A stretch of DNA of 64,000 bases, taken from Cephalopachus bancanus. Its lineage: Eukaryota; Chordata; Mammalia; Primates; Tarsiidae. Where the stretch lies: assembly GCA_027257055.1 (NCBI GenBank), contig JAPVLO010000074.1:372001-436000 (forward strand), in the 5' to 3' direction. Positions 22,936 through 34,872 of the stretch are shown here, one piece after another (the first letter of the stretch is position 1; the number at the start of each line of letters is the position of its first letter). Made by a program: the position numbers and the translations under genes. The notes beneath the pieces were generated by a model. That model saw only the letters and a list, made by a program, of their open reading frames with translations. It ran no database searches and was not told the origin of the DNA.

Positions 22936-23799
22936 TTTTAAAAGACACTAGTGTGTTCATTTAAAGAGAAATTGTAAAGAAAAAAGTCAGAAAAGCAAGA
23001 AAAAAGTCTTGCAGTTAACTCTAATTTACAAAATTAAAACCTGAGCTAGTTTAAAATTTGAAGACCTGCTGTTTGAAAAGATGCTAAACAATTGAAGGCC
23101 TGCAAATTTTGGACATGTTGACTCTAGAGCATAAATTTTACACGGCAGTCAAGAGGACCCATGGGTCTGGAGAGGAGAGGAGGGAAGCCATGAAAAAACA
23201 AGACCAGTTTTGCAAGGTTCATTTCTACCTACAAAGGACTTTCTAAATGATATTAAAATCAATGGCAAGGGATTGTCACTGATTTTGCAGACTAGAGAGT
23301 TCTGGTTTTTTTTCTTTTTTTCTTTTTCATTTTGAGTTTTTTGGTTTGTTTGCTTTTTGGTTGTTGTTTTTATCTCAAATAAACTCTACCTTCAAATTAC
23401 TATCTGCTAGAAAGGGCACATGTGTATGAATGTATACACTTTGTTATTTTTTGCATTTTGACATCCCAGAAAAAATATAATATTTAGTAAGATGATGAAT
23501 ACAACAGAAAATAAATATAAATGGCCAATGAGCAAGTAAGAAAATACTGCTACTATGTGATATGTATTACTTTTTTGCCAAGGATTAGGTTATTATGATT
23601 GATACCTCAAGTTAAATGTTGTCTTATACTTGAATCAAAATATTATACTCTATTTTATCTCATCTCAAAATTTATGTTGAATTCATATTTCTACTGAGGT
23701 TAGTGCCAGATTTTGGAATTTGGGGGAATTCAGCATATTTTGACATCAAAATTGTTAGGTATTTGGGGTTAACATTATCAACAAGAGTTTTCACTTCCT
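22936..23799. other. Unassigned DNA
   Basis: Nothing recognised. A purine-rich stretch ('ctggagaggagaggagggaagcc') occurs at about 23167-23189, and a T-rich stretch at 23305-23370. Confidence 0.5.
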
Positions 23800-24110
23800 T
23801 CTTCCCTTGCCTTCACACTCGCAGCTGCAGGTTTTTCAGGAAAAGTTTTCTTTTTCCCAGAGCCTCTAGTTCTATAATATCTTACTCCCTTGGGAAAACT
23901 GGGATTCTTCTGAAAATCCTGCAATATGATTATTAGTTCTCTTGTTATTTCTCAGAGGTCTTTAAGGCTTTATCCATTTTTAAAAAATTATTCATTCTAT
24001 TGTCTTTTTCTTCAGATTGGGTAAATTCTATTGATCTGTATTTTATTGCTTCCATTCTGTCATCTCCATTCTATTATTGTGCTTATCCAACAAGTTTGCA
24101 ATAAATCCTA
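23800..24110 (-). mobile_element. Old antisense LINE (HAL1/L1M-like) fragment
   Basis: 'ctgcaatatgattattagttctcttgttatttctcagaggtc', 'tttttcttcagattgggtaaattctattgatctg' and 'cttccattctgtcatctccattctattattgtg' match the antisense ORF1-type sequence of old L1M/HAL1 elements. Weakly supported. Confidence 0.4.
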
Positions 24111-25165
24111 TAAAAAATAAGGAAATAGGGAAATATGTGTACTAGAAAAACTTTTGGATGATTTACATTAAGCCTGAAGATGGATGTGAGAGTAGTCAAT
24201 GATTCCAGCTCCCACTTAAATGTATAATAACTAAAATTATCTGTATAGGGCTTCATAATATTGATGTGTCCTTACTCAAAATATATCTTCATCTTCATTC
24301 CTACAATGATATTTTCCCCCTTTTTATTAGATAAATAAATACCTCTAGTGTTATGAATGTTATTCAATTTTCAAGTCCCTAGGATCCCTGCCTTTCTAAG
24401 TTTTGCATATTAAAATATCTGATCCTTTATGACATTGTAGTGTTTGTCTATCTATTGCTACCCACCATGGTGTTTATAAACCAGAAAAATGAAAAATGAC
24501 ATATCCAAAATGCATCAGATTATGTCTGATTAATGATTTTTGAATTTATTCTTGCTACCTGTAATCATTACTTCCAAAGTTTGTAATAGGCCATTTGATG
24601 CCAAACATCCAGGGGCTCATTTCGCATGCCCATTTTTATTTTCTAATGGTACAAAACAAGTAAAAATAGAGTATCATGACATGAGCAATATTGTTGAATT
24701 ATGAATGTATCTGCTTTAACATTGGGATTATGGATAATTTACATTGAGTTGTACATCAAACTTATTTAAATATGGGCTATAAGAAAAATACTCTAAACGC
24801 TTATCAACGTATAAGGTACTCTGTGATAAGTTTTGACAATTTTCCTGCCTGTATGTGTGTCCATACATAGTGCTGGATTTGTGATAACACTAGGCATGGC
24901 ACAACAGCCAGTTTTCTTAGTATGCAACAATCCTCAGTAAACCTAGATGATATAGTTATTTTTGTTTTAAATATCTAATTTTAATATTGTATTTTAATGA
25001 TTTACTAGTAGCATGGAGCAGACTTTCGTTACATTTAAATTTAGAGATAGATATTACATGAATATTCATTCAAAGGAATTGAAATAATCAATTTGTATGC
25101 CATAATGAGGTTGGCCATGATATATGGAGACACCTGGGTCTTTCTGATGTAACACCATAAAGACA
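24111..25165. other. AT-rich unique-looking DNA
   Basis: About 1 kb without recognised features. Confidence 0.55.
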
Positions 25166-25560
25166 AAGTCAAGTGTGTTTTGGAAAGTCTTCCATGATTT
25201 GACCAATTGACTCCTGCTTACTTCACCCTCGAATTTTGCTCTATGGCATTCTCATTTACTCCCTACTAATACCAAAGAAGATAGTTTATTTTGTATGTTA
25301 TTCCATTTGTACCTTTTAAGCTTTGCTTGTGGTGTTTCTTATTGTTTAAATAACTCTCCCTATTTTCTTTGCATAAATAACTTAGACTTTAATACTCATA
25401 TTCATCTGTGTCTTGTCTAGCAGTCTTTGTGTTTTCTCTCTTCAAACTCTATGTAATCCTGCAATTCATGTATAGTTCCCTAAGGACACCTTTTCTTTTC
25501 TTTCATGTTTAAATGAAATGATCATTTTATTTGAAAAAAAACCTCAAGATTCAAGATCTC
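25166..25560 (+). mobile_element. L2 LINE 3' region (probable)
   Basis: 'ttttggaaagtcttccatgatttgaccaattgactcctgcttacttcaccctc', then 'gctctatggcattctc', and later 'aaataactctccct' follow the conserved L2 3' region ('ccttcatgatctggcccctgcctacc...'). Strongly diverged, non-coding. Confidence 0.55.
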
Positions 25561-25937
25561 CCTCGCTTTAACCCTATCTCAACTCATTCCACTGTTGTCC
25601 ACGCCAAATTGTCTTAGCAACGTACATTTGAATTTCAGGCATGCATAGAATAAGGAAATAGAAATTCAGGGACTCAGAGGATGTAGTGACATTTTAGAAA
25701 TTAGTATTCTTACTTAAATATAGAATAAAAATAACTTTGTGGTAAATAGCAAATTGTTTCTTCAGTTCTAAGAAGTAAAAAACATTGTTCAAATATTTAC
25801 ATTTTGTTCTTGGTCATGATGTTGAATAATTGAAACCCTGTAAACATTTGATTTATTTATATTCTTCTCCACTATTTTGTTTTGTTTTATTGCAAAATGA
25901 AGTCAATCACTCAACTTTGCCAAGCTAATGACTTAAC

Positions 25938-26232
25938 TTTTTTTTTTTTTTTTTTTTTTTTGAGTTGGAGTCTCACTCTGTCGCCCAGACTGGAGTGCAG
26001 TGGCTGCTCCCGGCCACCGCAGCCTCTCCTGCTGGGCTCCGGCGATCCTTCCGCCTCAGGCTTCTGAGTAGCCAGAATTACAGGCATGCACTACCACGCC
26101 CGGCTGATTTTTGATTTATTGTAGAGATGAGGTCTCGCTGCTCAGGTGGGTCTCCAACCGGCGGGCTCAGGCAATCCACTCACCTCAGCCTCCCAAAGGC
26201 GCGGGATTACAGGCTGAGCCACCACGCCCCAC
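25938..26232 (-). mobile_element. Alu SINE, full length
   Basis: T22 tail, 'gagttggagtctcactctgtcgccc', to 'gctgagccaccacgcccc'. Target duplications 'tgacttaac' at 25929-25937 and 26233-26241. Close to the common sequence of the younger Alus here. Confidence 0.95.
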
Positions 26233-26241
26233 TGACTTAAC

Positions 26242-28320
26242 ATTTTATATTGAAATATGGAAGGAATATAGAAAAATATATTTGAAAAATATAATTGTAC
26301 TGTATTTTTAAAGACAGTTAACTTTCATCTGATTTAATGGTATTTGAATGATTACTTTCCTGTATCAATGATTTTTTTAAATATTTTCTTTAAAATACAA
26401 GAGCATAATTTAAGTAAATTTATTTTCCTAGGAAATCAAATACTCTACTCATTGTTTATTAATTTGCTTCTTTTAAAAATCTTCACTGATAGAAAATTAG
26501 AAAGCAAATCTTATGATGGGAACAAAAAATATATGTCTGCTTCTTATGCAAAATAGCAGTGGAAATATTCCTCTATCAACTTCTATTTTTGTAAAGTATT
26601 AAGAGATTCCATTTGCACTGATGTGAAGAGTTGAAGGAGATGAGGACAGTCATTGGCAGTTTCGAAAAAGGAAGAAGAGCATTGTGTTTCTCTTATGCTG
26701 CAGAATTCCCATATACTGCAGAATTATGCTGGGCTATGCTCATGACAAATTCTGAAAACGTAATTTAAAAAATTAAGTGGACATAAAAGCTGAAAGCTTT
26801 TCGGTTGTTAACATCTGCTTCAGTGTTATCAGAGTTAAATTTGGGTTTACTTTGTGATCCAATTTGGCTGACATTATCATTTTTTATATTGGTGATAACT
26901 TAGGTTTCTGCAATAGAGAGACAATTTAGTAACTGCAAAAAAATCTTTAGAGTCAGGGTTATTTTCTTTATTTTCTATTTCACTTTAGAAATTAAAATAA
27001 AAATTCTCAATTTCATCTTCCTCATTTGTAGAAATAATTTAATGACACATATTTTGCAGGAATATTATATTATTCCTGACAAGTAGCAGATATACAGATA
27101 TTAATACACTTACAACCTTATCCAGTTTTTGAATGATGTTACGTATTGTGTAAATTATAATGCTTAGTTAGGACGGCACTGTTAAACAATTAATACAGTA
27201 TTGGGCCAATAAAACAAAGTTAAATTTGAAACAAAAATACAGTTGTATTTATTAACAGCAAATATCCAATGTTAGCATGACAGCAAACAGATGTTTTGGA
27301 ACAGTTTGATAAAATGATAGATGATAAAAGAGTAAATAAATATTATATGTCTTATTGTTTCTGAATAAAGAATGATAAACTCTACCCAAGAAAAATTAAG
27401 TCAACTACCTCTATAATAATTAGTAGTTCGAGTTTTCTTAAACAAATGTGTCTAATTCTGGATTTTGTGTGATTTACTCTAAAAACCATAATAATCAATT
27501 ATTAATTAAAATATGCTTTAAAAGGCCACTGTCAGGGTAAGTTTAAAAGACATAGAGGCAATTAAAATGAAATTGTGTCACCAGCACTAGTTCATCTGCT
27601 AGTGTCTGACATTTCAAAATGGAAAGATATCATAATTAGTATTTTGACATTACTATTTAACAACTACAAATTTTTTTGAGCATCTATTACATGCCCCAAT
27701 GATTTCTCATTTTAAAAATTCAGATTATTAATAACAGAAATTGAAGCTATGTTATGTACAGTTAACTTACCAAGTCTCTATATAGGAGAAATCAGAGATA
27801 AAATTTTATAATACATAAATTTAAAACTATACAATTTTTCTTCAATTATATGGCATATAGTCTTTCACATTTTTAATAACTCTGAATTTAGGATGCATCT
27901 TACAATTTATAGTACTTTACAGTGAATTAGACATTAACTGGGAATATTATGTTATCCCGAAGACAAGATGCTTAGCAAATGATTCCTTAGCTGAGTTAGA
28001 GACATGAAGAGCTGAATCAGGTTATTATATTTTTCATTAAGGCAAAATGTTAGCTCTGCTAATAAATAAATGATTTAAATAACTTTTGGGGTTTTTTTTT
28101 GTTAATTAGCTAATCATTGCACATCTCATTTCACCAAGAGTCATTTTTTGTTCACAAATATGCCATATAGTATTTTTCTGCATATGATTAATTCCTCAAC
28201 TGGTTCTGTATTTTGCTGGAACTAGAAATAATTCAAGTTTCATACTCCAAAGAATTGGTGGTTACACCCTTAATTTACACATTTTATGATAACATTTAAT
28301 GTTACTTCCAAGTAGCATCA
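26242..28320. other. AT-rich unique-looking DNA
   Basis: About 2 kb without a recognised repeat, gene or RNA. One of the two longest repeat-poor parts of the window. Confidence 0.6.
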
Positions 28321-28330
28321 AAATTTATTC

Positions 28331-28920
28331 TTTTTTTTTTTTGCATGTTGCTAATTTAGTTTTATTGAAATGGTTTATTCTGATGATTGCATATCAAGCC
28401 ATTAAGCATCTTGGCCTCCCTATAGTTTAAGTTTAATACATAGCAAATATTTTATGTATATATTTTAAATGATCTTGTTTCCATCCCATCCCATCCCATG
28501 GCATCCCATCATAAAGTGTTAAATGTACACTTAAATAGCAAAACAGAAATTTTGGTAAGAGGTAAAACACACAAAACTATTCTCAGAAAAACTTCTTGCA
28601 ATATGTAAGTTTAGACCTGTGTGTATAATTAATACATTAAGGCTTTGGTTTGTAAACCTAGCACAGCTTCTTCAGACCTTTAAAGTGTATATGAGAATAA
28701 ATTCCTATTTGAAAGAAGATACATCCTAGGATCATTTTTAAAAATTACTTTGAGTTCACAGAGGCTAACAACTAATATCAATTCTGAGAAGGCCTAGGCT
28801 ATAGCCAGCACAACATACTGCACAGTATGAAACTATTGGGTTTCAAAAAAGTAAAGATCGAATACTGAAACTGCTTGAAAAGAAAAAATACCTCTTTTTT
28901 ACTCCATGCCCCAACCAAGA
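28331..28920 (-). pseudogene. Candidate processed retrocopy of an mRNA 3' end
   Basis: A T12 run (28331-28342, an A tail on the minus strand) is followed by TTTATT at 28361-28366, i.e. AATAAA about 19 bases upstream of the tail, the normal distance for a polyadenylated mRNA; a second reversed AATAAA sits at 28374-28379. The sequence beyond it reads like a 3' UTR on the minus strand. I cannot name the source gene, see no coding part, and did not find a matching target duplication at the far end, so the right limit is a guess. It could also be unique DNA with a chance T run. Confidence 0.35.
28482..28512 (+). repeat. (CCCAT)n short tandem repeat
   Basis: About five 'ccatc'/'cccat' units with one interruption (catggcatcc). 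Confidence 0.85.
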
Positions 28921-30319
28921 ATCATGATGACTCGCCTTAATACAACAATGATTCAACTTCCCAATCAGGTATGATTGTTTAAATCTACCACCCGCTTGAC
29001 TTTTGCTCTTAAAATAATAGTTATAATAATAAATTCTTACTTGTAGAAATATTTATTGCAATTTATCAATGCAATTTGATCTTGATCATTATTTATTATA
29101 CACTAACAGATAGACTCTCTTTAATAAGGAATAATAATTGAGCCATTATTGGTTACAAAGGGGCTACAATATATTTTCATATTGCCACCCTAAGAGCAAT
29201 AATAATATATAATTTCTTTCAAAATATACAAATCTGGCTAGTTAAGTGTTATGGTTTTATTTTTCCCATTTTATTTGTTTACTCTCTCATTTACTTCCTT
29301 ACTCTTGGGCTTGTTAAATTTCTGCAATCATGTGTTTTACTATCATTTGTTTTGGCGTACAATAAAAAGATTGGTTAAATACTAGGACAGGGTTCTCTGG
29401 CAGTGGAGATTAAAAAGATGTATATAACCATGAAGCTGATTCCTGCTCCATGTCACATGTTGGTTATCTAGAGATTTTTTTCCTGAGTGAAAGCAGCAAA
29501 GAAGTGGAAAAGATTATCATCATTAAGAAGAAAAGGACATTTTTTATCTTCTCTCTGACTCATTAGGAATGCTTTCCTCTCATTTAATTTTAAATCTTAG
29601 TTTAATTCATTTAAAGGCTTTACCGGGTACATTATTAAAAACTAATAAATCCAAGCTACTTATTAATGAAGCTTGAGGGGATAATAGAGATTGCATTCTC
29701 CAAATTTATATTATATTTCAATAAGCATTCAGTTGTTACCATGAGAGTTTGTAACTAGGTCTAAGACATAATCTCAATTAGGTAGGCATATTGAAACTGA
29801 AAAATAAAGAGGCATGATTTCTATTTTTAAAATGAGCTAGATTATTTTCAATGCTAATTTTAAATTTATGTTAAAACTTGAACTACAAATCAACAGTGAA
29901 TAAAATAATATTTCATAAATTTTAAATTACTTATATTGTACTGCTAGCATAACTTTATTATATAGGACACATACAATTATTTGGAGAAGGTTTTTGTTAA
30001 CAAGTAGCTTTTAATTTAAAAGTAAAGTTTTTTTCTTTTACTGATATCGGTAAAATATTTTAACATGAATTAATTAAATAATTATAAATTTAAAAATCTA
30101 TGATAGTTAATATTGACTATTGCCTATAAGCTACAGTCTCCTTGGAGAGCAGATTATGTGTAAAATATGAGGCATGCAGAAAAGTGTGCAAAGAGGAAGC
30201 ATAGACTAGGGAGAGTCTTTTTCAGTCAAAGGAAAACAAAAATCTCCTAAAATAAAAAAAATTTGTCTGAGTCCTGAGGGATGAATGAGTTTGACAGATT
30301 AAGGTATTCTACTGGGGAA
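28921..30319. other. AT-rich unique-looking DNA
   Basis: About 1.4 kb without recognised features. Confidence 0.55.
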
Positions 30320-30646
30320 CTAGTTTTCTATTTCTGCATAACAAACATACTTCCCTGAACAACACTAATCTATGATATCACAGTTCTGTTGGTTGGAAGT
30401 CTGGACAGGTGCTGATGGATTCTCTCCTTAAGGGTGTTGTTCAGACTGGCTTCTTCTCTGGAGACTTTGAATCTATTTTCCAATTCATTTTGGTTGTTTT
30501 TGGCAGAACTCAGTTCCTCCTGGTTGTAAGACTGAAGTCCCCAGTCTTTTCTGGCTGTCAGTCAAGGAAGACTTACAACTCCTAGAAGCCAATCTCCAAT
30601 CTTTGCACGTGGTTCCTCCATTTCTAAGCCAGCAGTGCTACAGTGA

Positions 30647-30689
<43 letters not shown>

Positions 30690-30955
30690 ACGCACACGTG
30701 TGCACTCGCATGCATGTATGCACTTTGCATATCTCTGATTTCCCTTATGTACCCAGTCAGGAAAAACTCTTCTTTAAAAAGATGTATGCAATTAGATTAA
30801 GCCCACCTAGACAGTCTCTCTTTGAATTAATTCAATGTTAACTGATTAATAACTCAAATTATAGCTGCAAAATCCCTTTTTTCATGTCACATAACAATCT
30901 TAGGCATAACTCCTGGGACAAAGATCATGGGGCCATCTTGAAATACAGAAAGTAC
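30320..30955 (+). mobile_element. Ancient mammalian interspersed repeat, family name not recalled
   Basis: The order 'tttctgcataacaaa', 'cacagttctgttggttggaagtctgg', 'ggcagaactcagttcctcctggttgtaagactgaagtcccc', 'gcccacctagacagtctctctttgaatta', 'actgattaataactcaaattatagctgcaaaatccctttt', 'ggggccatcttga' is one I recall as a widespread mammalian repeat. A (TG)n microsatellite sits inside it. Whether it is an LTR or an old LINE 3' end I cannot say. Confidence 0.5.
30647..30690 (+). repeat. (TG)n microsatellite
   Basis: Uninterrupted TG dinucleotides of about 40 bases, continuing into a degenerate 'cacgcacacgtgtgcac' segment. Likely variable in length. The cysteine/valine-rich open frames across it are artefacts. 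Confidence 0.95.
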
Positions 30956-31240
30956 AAAGACATAAACATTATACGTACATTTAGATGGCTATAAATAATT
31001 TTTTGAACATTCATCTAAATTCGTTAGGCAAGATTGATTGGAATAAGAAAACACATAAGAAAAAGTCATACCTGAAAAGAGGCAAAGCTTTTATTTAGGG
31101 CTTAGTGTTTATCTGGAGATAATTTTAACTGTAAACAGGGTAATCTATTGAGACAGGGAATGAGTAAGGGTCTAAGCAACTCTACTTTTGAAGGTGAATG
31201 GTGTGAAGCTTAAGGATATCAAAGAAGAGACATACTCAAT

Positions 31241-31535
31241 TTTTTTTTTTTTTTTTTTTGAGTTGGAGCCTCACTCTGTTGCTCAGACTGGAGTGCAGTG
31301 GCATGCTCCTGGCCACAGCAGCCTTGATTGCTGGGCTCTGCGATCCTTCCGCCTCAGCCTTCCAAGTAGCTGGAACTACAGGCATGTGATACCACGCCTG
31401 GCTAATTTTTTGATTTATTGTAGAGATGAGTCTCGCCAAGTTGCCCAGGAGGGTCTCAAACCTGCGGGCTCATGCAATCCACTCACCTCAGTCTCCCAAA
31501 GCGCGGGATTACAGGCTGAGCCACTGAGCCCAGCT
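31241..31535 (-). mobile_element. Alu SINE, full length, moderately diverged
   Basis: T17 tail, 'gagttggagcctcactctgttgctc', through to 'gctgagccactgagcccagc'. Target duplications 'tactcaat' at 31233-31240 and 31536-31543. Internal deletions ('gccttgattgctgggctctgcg') mark it as older than the Alus at 59-60 kb. Confidence 0.94.
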
Positions 31536-31873
31536 TACTCAATTTTTATGTTTTTGTATACATTCTAATATTTTAATTGAATTGATATAACAAACACTAT
31601 AAAATAATAAAATAACTAAAGAGTTTATAGGAATTAAACATTGGCAAATCAAAGAGTATTCCAAAACTTTGAAAACACGCATATTATCGAATGTATGAAT
31701 TAATTAGTAAACAAAAATGAGTCAATTAATAATTGAATTAAGTTAGAAAGAACACAAACAAAAAAGAAATTAATCACATGGAAAGGAAGTAATGCCATAG
31801 AGTAGAAAGAGCAAATGAATCCATTATATTGAAAAGGAAAAAACTAGGCCATATCAATTTATGTATCTGAACT
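31536..31873. other. AT-rich unassigned DNA
   Basis: Nothing recognised apart from the Alu target duplication at the left edge. Confidence 0.5.
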
Positions 31874-31899
31874 TGACATCAATGTGTAAGCAAAATAAA
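31874..31899 (+). repeat. 26-base direct repeat, left copy
   Basis: Begins 'tgacatcaatgtgtaagc'. It is identical over 26 bases to 32655-32680, 781 bases away. The two copies flank a DNA-transposon-like repeat and an LTR. Confidence 0.9.
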
Positions 31900-31919
31900 T
31901 GGAAAGAAAGAGATATTTA

Positions 31920-32023
31920 CTGGCTGAACTTACCTAATCTGAAAATTTGAAATGCTTCAAAATTCCAAACTTTTTGAGCACCAACATGATGTCACACATA
32001 GAAAATTCCACACCTGACCTCAT
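31920..32023 (+). mobile_element. Primate DNA-transposon-like repeat, left part (family uncertain)
   Basis: 'tacctaatctgaaaatttgaaatgcttcaaaattccaaac', 'ttttgagcaccaacatgatg' and 'gaaaattccacacctgacctcatgtg' match a widespread primate repeat, probably a Tigger/MER-type non-autonomous DNA element. It seems to resume after the LTR at 32633 with 'gtgggtcacagg'. Confidence 0.55.
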
Positions 32024-32027
32024 GTGA

Positions 32028-32632
32028 TGACGAGAAAAGAGCTAGTTAGAGGCTGACTAGGTAAGATAGAAAGGGAGGGTCTTGAGAAGAACTAACACCT
32101 GCAGGAATGCCTCTGCACCACCCCTGTTATGTAACTAGCAAAACCAAAAATGTGATTAATGCGATTAAGAACCTCCTCCTATGCAAGGATGTTGGCTGAA
32201 AGAGACTTTTGCAACACAGACGCAAGCACTATAGCTCATTTAGATGTCCTTAACATGACATTTGCGTTGTGATTTTATGCCCCTCATACACACGCGGGCA
32301 TTTCAGTTTTATGGGTAATAACCAAAATGGAGTAACTTTCGACAAGAACGCACATTCATAGTGAAAGCTGGAACCAGGAAGCAAACAGGAATATGGGGAT
32401 GGGTAAAATGCAAACAAGAAAAACGCCCCTAGAAAGGAGAGAGAAAAACCCAGAGAATGCCCCTACTACCAGTAACCCATTTCGGGTCCCCTCTTGTTTC
32501 TAAGAACTTTTCTTGCCGCTTAGTAAACTCAATCTCACTCACTCTTCTGAGTCCACATCCTCATTCTTCCTGGTCGTGACAAAAAAAACTTGGAGATCTG
32601 AGCTGACAGCGTGATTGAAATCTTCTGCAACA
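32028..32632 (+). mobile_element. ERV1-like solo LTR
   Basis: A 605-base block with canonical 5'-TG...CA-3' ends (TGACGAG to GCAACA), flanked by a probable 4-base target duplication (GTGA 32024-32027, GTGG 32633-32636). The late part has 'cttgccgcttagtaaactc', 'tctgagtccacatcctcattcttcctggtcgtgac', the R-U5 style of gammaretrovirus-like LTRs with a mutated polyadenylation signal. No internal retroviral genes are present. It interrupts an older repeat whose halves join when the LTR is ignored. The family name is uncertain. Confidence 0.65.
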
Positions 32633-32654
32633 GTGGGTCACAGGCAAATCACAC

Positions 32655-32680
32655 TGACATCAATGTGTAAGCAAAATAAA
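32655..32680 (+). repeat. 26-base direct repeat, right copy
   Basis: Same 26 bases as 31874-31899, followed by a short tandem repetition of 'aaataagacgct' (about 32683-32717). Confidence 0.9.
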
Positions 32681-32719
32681 GGAAATAAGACGCTTCACCA
32701 GGGAAAATAAGACGCTCCA

Positions 32720-33735
32720 AGCCCCTTCAAGCAGTATCTTTTCTGCACATGCCCAGATTCCATCCAAACACACACAGGCACACAAAGTATAAAAATTGTG
32801 GTCGAGTCTCAAAGTATATAGTAAAAATGTCTGTTTAAACGTTACAGTGGAATTGTAGTTGCAATAACACTAAATTTGACTGTAGTTTTGAAGTGCAAGA
32901 AAATAACGTTTAACAATGTAATAAAAATGAATAGCTACTCACTATAGACACTTTCTAAAGTCAAGCACTCAGAGAAGCATGTTATTAACGAGAGAGAGGA
33001 AGAGAAAACATCCTGCTATCAATGATACAAAAGTAAATAGCAATAGGGTCCAACAGGTTTCTTTTTGTTTGTTTGTTTATTTGTTCTGGCTCAGATGGCT
33101 TCATTGTAGCTTATAAAATACACAACTTTTAAGTGTATTTGTAAAATTGCTCTGTATTCAATGAAAATGAGAACGTAGTAGGAGGAGATATAAAGATGGA
33201 CCTTAAGAAAGCTGGATCATAATCCAGATTTGCTTCTTTGTGTGAGACCATGAGAAATTAATTTAGTTTCCATGAATTCACAGTCTTCAATTGTAAAGAG
33301 AAAAGTTTAGGTTGTATATGCGTGATGATTCTTCCCATTTCAAAGTTTCTGTTACTTTTGTTACATGGTAAACACATTAAATTAAATATACAGTCAAACT
33401 TTCTGAACTTCATTTTATAAATCTAATTGTATGGATGCAGACCAAATCTCTGAAATGTTTGCCAGGTCCTGTATCTTTCCAATACTTAAGCACTTTTAAT
33501 TTTGATGAGAGATTTTAATTATTTTTAAAGTGTTTGTCATTTGAGTCTTAGGAAATGGCATTATTTATGGATGTGAACGCATGCATGTAACTTTAAATAG
33601 TATAATTTAATGCATTTATTCATATTTGGTAAATAGAATGCTTATAATGAGAGTAGTCAATTGAAGGGGTAGACATGTGATAATAAATCTTGCAATGTTG
33701 AGGAAATAATACTCGTTCAATGATTGCTGCAGATT
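32720..33735. other. Unassigned DNA
   Basis: About 1 kb with no recognised gene or repeat; a TTTG-rich stretch lies at 33062-33086. Confidence 0.5.
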
Positions 33736-33860
33736 GTGATGAGCACTTTACCTATTTGGTATTGCATACAGGACAGTATATTGAAATAGACATCCTTATG
33801 ATGTGTTTATTAGATGAGGAAACCTACAGGTTTAATGACTTAATCTTACACAATATGTGA
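33736..33860 (+). mobile_element. MIR SINE fragment
   Basis: 'gatgagcactttacctatttggtattgcat', 'gacatccttatgatgtgtttattagatgaggaaacctacaggtttaatgactta' follow the MIR core in order. Diverged. Confidence 0.6.
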
Positions 33861-34872
33861 ATTTTTTTTCTCTTATTTTTTAGGATTAGGTACATAACGT
33901 GATCATTTTTAAAAAGAATATAAGTCTGTGTTTTAGCTTTCAAAACCTATGGAATATAATAGATCAAATCTAATGTTTTTCCACTCAAGTTGATATGAGA
34001 ATGATGTAAAATTAATGTTTATTTTCATTAGAAAAAAATCTTATTTTAAAAATAAGTTACATTTGTTAACTTTCCACTATTTGTATAAGAGGATATATTT
34101 GGATGGGGGAATAGAGTCAAAAGTAATGTGTAGGAATTGATTGGAATGTGTTCTAGAAAATGGTACATATGAAATTAATTGGTCCAGTCAAATCTTTAAT
34201 GAATTCAGTTTGAAAAATATACACAACATATTTTAAGCCAGTTTCCAAGGTGCATATTTCTGTCTTTGTAAAAGAAAGTGTTCAGTAATATAAATGTAAG
34301 TATTTCAAAACTAAACAAAGCAAATAAAAATTTCTTATCTCATTCAACACTAATAAAAAATGAACCACCCAAGAAATATTTATTGGGTACTTAATAGCAG
34401 TGAGAGAGAAGTTTCAATACACAGACATGTTTGGAATCTCAGCTAGTATTTCATTTATGATTTTCCTATTGACCAAAGTAATACTCATGGCAAAGCCTAG
34501 AATTAGTTTGTGCATAACTCAAGGATGTGGATAAAAGGAGTGAAATTATGGCAAACAGTTTGCAAATGGCTTACCACAGTTACCCACAAGACCTAAAGAA
34601 ATCTACAGAACTTTGCTTCTTTATAAATTGTAGAAGGTGTAAGGTGTTTTTGTATGGACTTCTAAAATCATGCAAGCTCAGGAATCTTCATGAGCTTAAT
34701 TCCTTGCATTCATATATTTTACTGGGATATTAAGATACTAATCATTTTCTGTTCACCAGGTCAAACAAACATGATATCATCATCAAGATGACACAGTGTA
34801 ATCTCTTGTACAGAAAGCAGAAGAGTCAACATTACCTCTAGGCAAAACAGTGAAGTTACTGGCATCCTTAAT
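33861..34872. other. AT-rich unique-looking DNA
   Basis: About 1 kb with no recognised feature. The plus-strand frame at 34527-34733 (68 codons) has no recognised motif. Confidence 0.5.

Noticed and set aside
28482..28512. Clustered short repeats as a CRISPR-like array
   Set aside because: Five-base tandem units without spacers; an ordinary microsatellite in a mammalian genome.
30603..30841. Cysteine/valine-rich frames
   Set aside because: They read through the (TG)n microsatellite.
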